Shown here: positions 5,662 to 6,907 of the stretch, in pieces
How the letters are laid out: every line of letters begins with the position of its first letter
How positions within the stretch are numbered: position 1 is the first letter of the stretch
The notes under the pieces: model-generated
What the model saw: the letters and a program-made list of their open reading frames with translations, nothing else
Told to the model about the DNA's origin: nothing
The model's database searches: none
Translations under genes and position numbers: made by a program
Assembly: GCF_019402445.1 (NCBI RefSeq)
Contig: NZ_SRZM01000275.1
Location: forward strand, 1 to 6,907
Direction of reading: 5' to 3'
DNA from: Brachyspira pilosicoli
GTDB lineage: Bacteria > Spirochaetota > Brachyspiria > Brachyspirales > Brachyspiraceae
Length of the DNA stretch: 6,907 nt

Positions 5662-6844
5662 GTTCTAGTAGCTTTTTGTAAGAAACTTCTATTGCAAAAG
5701 CTCCAAGCGGTGCTGTTATTAATATTGCAAGTACTGCTATTACAAGTATAATCTCTCCTGAAGCAAAACCCAACGATAAAGGAATAGAACCTATTGCAGC
5801 CTGCACTGTTGCTTTAGGACAATATGCTATCATAGAAAATATGCGTTCTTTTTTATTGAGTTTGGTTTTTATTAATGATACAAGAACCCCCAACATTCTA
5901 AATATTAAAACAGCAAATATTAATACAATTCCTAAAACTCCAGCATTAAAAGCATAATTAATATTTACGGCAGCCCCAACTAACACAAAAAGAATAATTT
6001 CAGCAGCTACCCAAAGTTTTGAATATTTTAATGAAAGCCTTTTTGATAATTCTTCTTTTGATTTTTTAAGATATGCTCCTATACTCATAACTGCTAAAAG
6101 TCCAGATATTCCTATAACTCCTCCAAATAAATTAGATACTGAAGTTTCTATGCTTACAAGTATAAATGATATGCTTAATATAATCACTACTTTTGCACTA
6201 TCTCTTATATGAAATTTAGTAAAGAACTTCGATAATATAAAACCTATAATAATACCTAATAAAAGCCCAAATATAATAGAGGTAGGTATTTTTACAAAGT
6301 CAAGGTAAGATATATTTCCTCCCTTAACAAGCGAAGTAAAAGATGTAAACAACACTATTACAAATATATCATCAACAGAAGCACCAGCCATAAGCAATTG
6401 AGGTATGCTTTTGTTGGTACCGTATTTTTCGTCTATAAGCTTAAGCATTTTTGGTACAAGCACAGCAGGAGATACAGCAGCTACAACAGCCCCCATCAAA
6501 GCAGCATCTAATAAGCTAATATCAAAAAGTTTTGGAGCTATTAAAATCATTCCTATTATTTCAAAACTTGCAGGCACAAAGCACATTAATATTGCAGGAC
6601 GCCCTACTTTTTTTAAGTCTTCTATATCAAGATTAAGCCCAGCACGAGTAAGTATTATAATAAGTGCCAATTCTCTTAAATCTGCTGATATTGAAAGTAT
6701 GGAGTTATCTAATAAATTTAAACAATACGGTCCTAATATTATACCTGTGATTATAAGTCCTAAAAGTGATGGAAGTTTTAAAAGTGAAAATATTTTTCCA
6801 AGTATCATTCCGCATAAAAATATTAATGCCAAACTGAGAAGCAT
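5654..6844 (-). CDS. Monovalent cation:proton antiporter (CPA family, Na+/H+ exchanger fold)
   Basis: 396 residues, nearly all in hydrophobic helices (about 11-12 by eye), in the inner membrane. Features typical of the Na+/H+ exchanger superfamily: Gly-Leu-Ile-Ile-Thr-Gly-Ile-Ile-Leu-Gly-Pro near residues 29-39; Arg-Ala-Gly-Leu-Asn-Leu-Asp (67-73); Ala-Val-Ser-Pro-Ala-Val-Leu-Val-Pro (123-131), the crossing-helix segment; and the paired acidic residues Asp158-Asp159 in Ala-Ser-Val-Asp-Asp-Ile, the presumed ion and proton site. Late in the protein, Arg316 and the Cys-Pro-Lys-Ala-Thr-Val-Gln segment (342-348, Lys344) are also conserved-looking. The Asp-Asp pair resembles electrogenic CPA2 members more than the Asn-Asp of CPA1. 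There is no C-terminal TrkA or universal-stress domain, so it is not a full KefB/C-type protein. Whether Na+ or K+ is moved is not evident. AAAGGA (minus strand, 6854-6859) lies 9 bases before the ATG. It converges on the selenium-type block and is probably independent of it. Confidence 0.9.
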   Translation of the reverse strand: MLLSLALIFLCGMILGKIFSLLKLPSLLGLIITGIILGPYCLNLLDNSILSISADLRELALIIILTRAGLNLDIEDLKKVGRPAILMCFVPASFEIIGMILIAPKLFDISLLDAALMGAVVAAVSPAVLVPKMLKLIDEKYGTNKSIPQLLMAGASVDDIFVIVLFTSFTSLVKGGNISYLDFVKIPTSIIFGLLLGIIIGFILSKFFTKFHIRDSAKVVIILSISFILVSIETSVSNLFGGVIGISGLLAVMSIGAYLKKSKEELSKRLSLKYSKLWVAAEIILFVLVGAAVNINYAFNAGVLGIVLIFAVLIFRMLGVLVSLIKTKLNKKERIFSMIAYCPKATVQAAIGSIPLSLGFASGEIILVIAVLAILITAPLGAFAIEVSYKKLLEHE

Positions 6845-6907
6845 AAAACTAAATCCTTTTTAATTGTGTTATATATATTTATGTATTTTTGATTTATGAA
6901 TTAGAGA

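Noticed and set aside
5563..5751. Open frame on the + strand running through the GC-rich hairpin into the antiporter gene
   Set aside because: It lies over the hairpin repeat and antisense to the conserved antiporter C-terminus, has no ribosome binding site and encodes a low-complexity Leu/Gln tail.
6405..6863. 152-residue open frame on the + strand
   Set aside because: It is entirely antisense to the well-conserved N-terminal half of the antiporter and its translation shows no domain; Ser/Ile-rich composition is what an antisense membrane gene gives.

Overview
The window is AT-rich (by eye roughly 70% A+T or more) with tight intergenic gaps. Start codons are often preceded by TTGGAG or AGGAG, and codons are strongly A/T-ending. 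This style and the gene content (a small envelope β-barrel candidate, an archaeal-type GlmM, an ExbD, a YedF/DUF3343 selenium-type cluster) fit an anaerobic host-associated spirochaete, most likely Brachyspira. That assignment is inference from composition and gene style, not from a marker gene.

Layout from left to right. (1) 60-626 (+): a small secreted protein, probably an outer-membrane β-barrel ending in Trp-Phe. (2) A 242-base gap with a good sigma-70-type promoter (790-818), then 869-2236 (+), a phosphohexomutase of the archaeal GlmM type (cell-wall/UDP-GlcNAc precursor). (3) 2360-3133 (+): an exported CAP/SCP-fold protein with a C-terminal β-rich domain. It is followed 16 bases later by 3150-3560 (+), an ExbD/TolR-type energy-transducing membrane protein without an ExbB partner in view. 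(4) 3596-5521 (+): a compact three-gene block of YedF (TusA-like plus DsrE-like), a class V aminotransferase/cysteine desulfurase of the EF2568 type, and a small DUF3343 protein. In other genomes this set is associated with non-selenocysteine selenium or sulfur handling. (5) 5522-5653: a convergent intergenic region with a strikingly GC-rich nested hairpin and a flanking 11-base inverted repeat. (6) 5654-6844 (-): a monovalent cation:proton antiporter, transcribed toward the selenium block.

How they fit together: the genes from 2360 to 5521 are co-directional with gaps of 6-35 bases and no recognisable terminator, so they could be one transcript, although the CAP/ExbD pair and the selenium-type trio have no obvious shared function. 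In the trio, the desulfurase would release S or Se from cysteine or selenocysteine, and YedF and the DUF3343 protein carry the conserved cysteines expected of carriers. No selD, selA/B/C, molybdenum hydroxylase or YedE transporter gene is visible, so the final acceptor is unknown. No tRNA, rRNA, CRISPR, phage or transposase gene was seen. No single wholly new system stands out; the least explained items are the GC-rich hairpin element and the non-canonical residues in the CAP and DUF3343 proteins.
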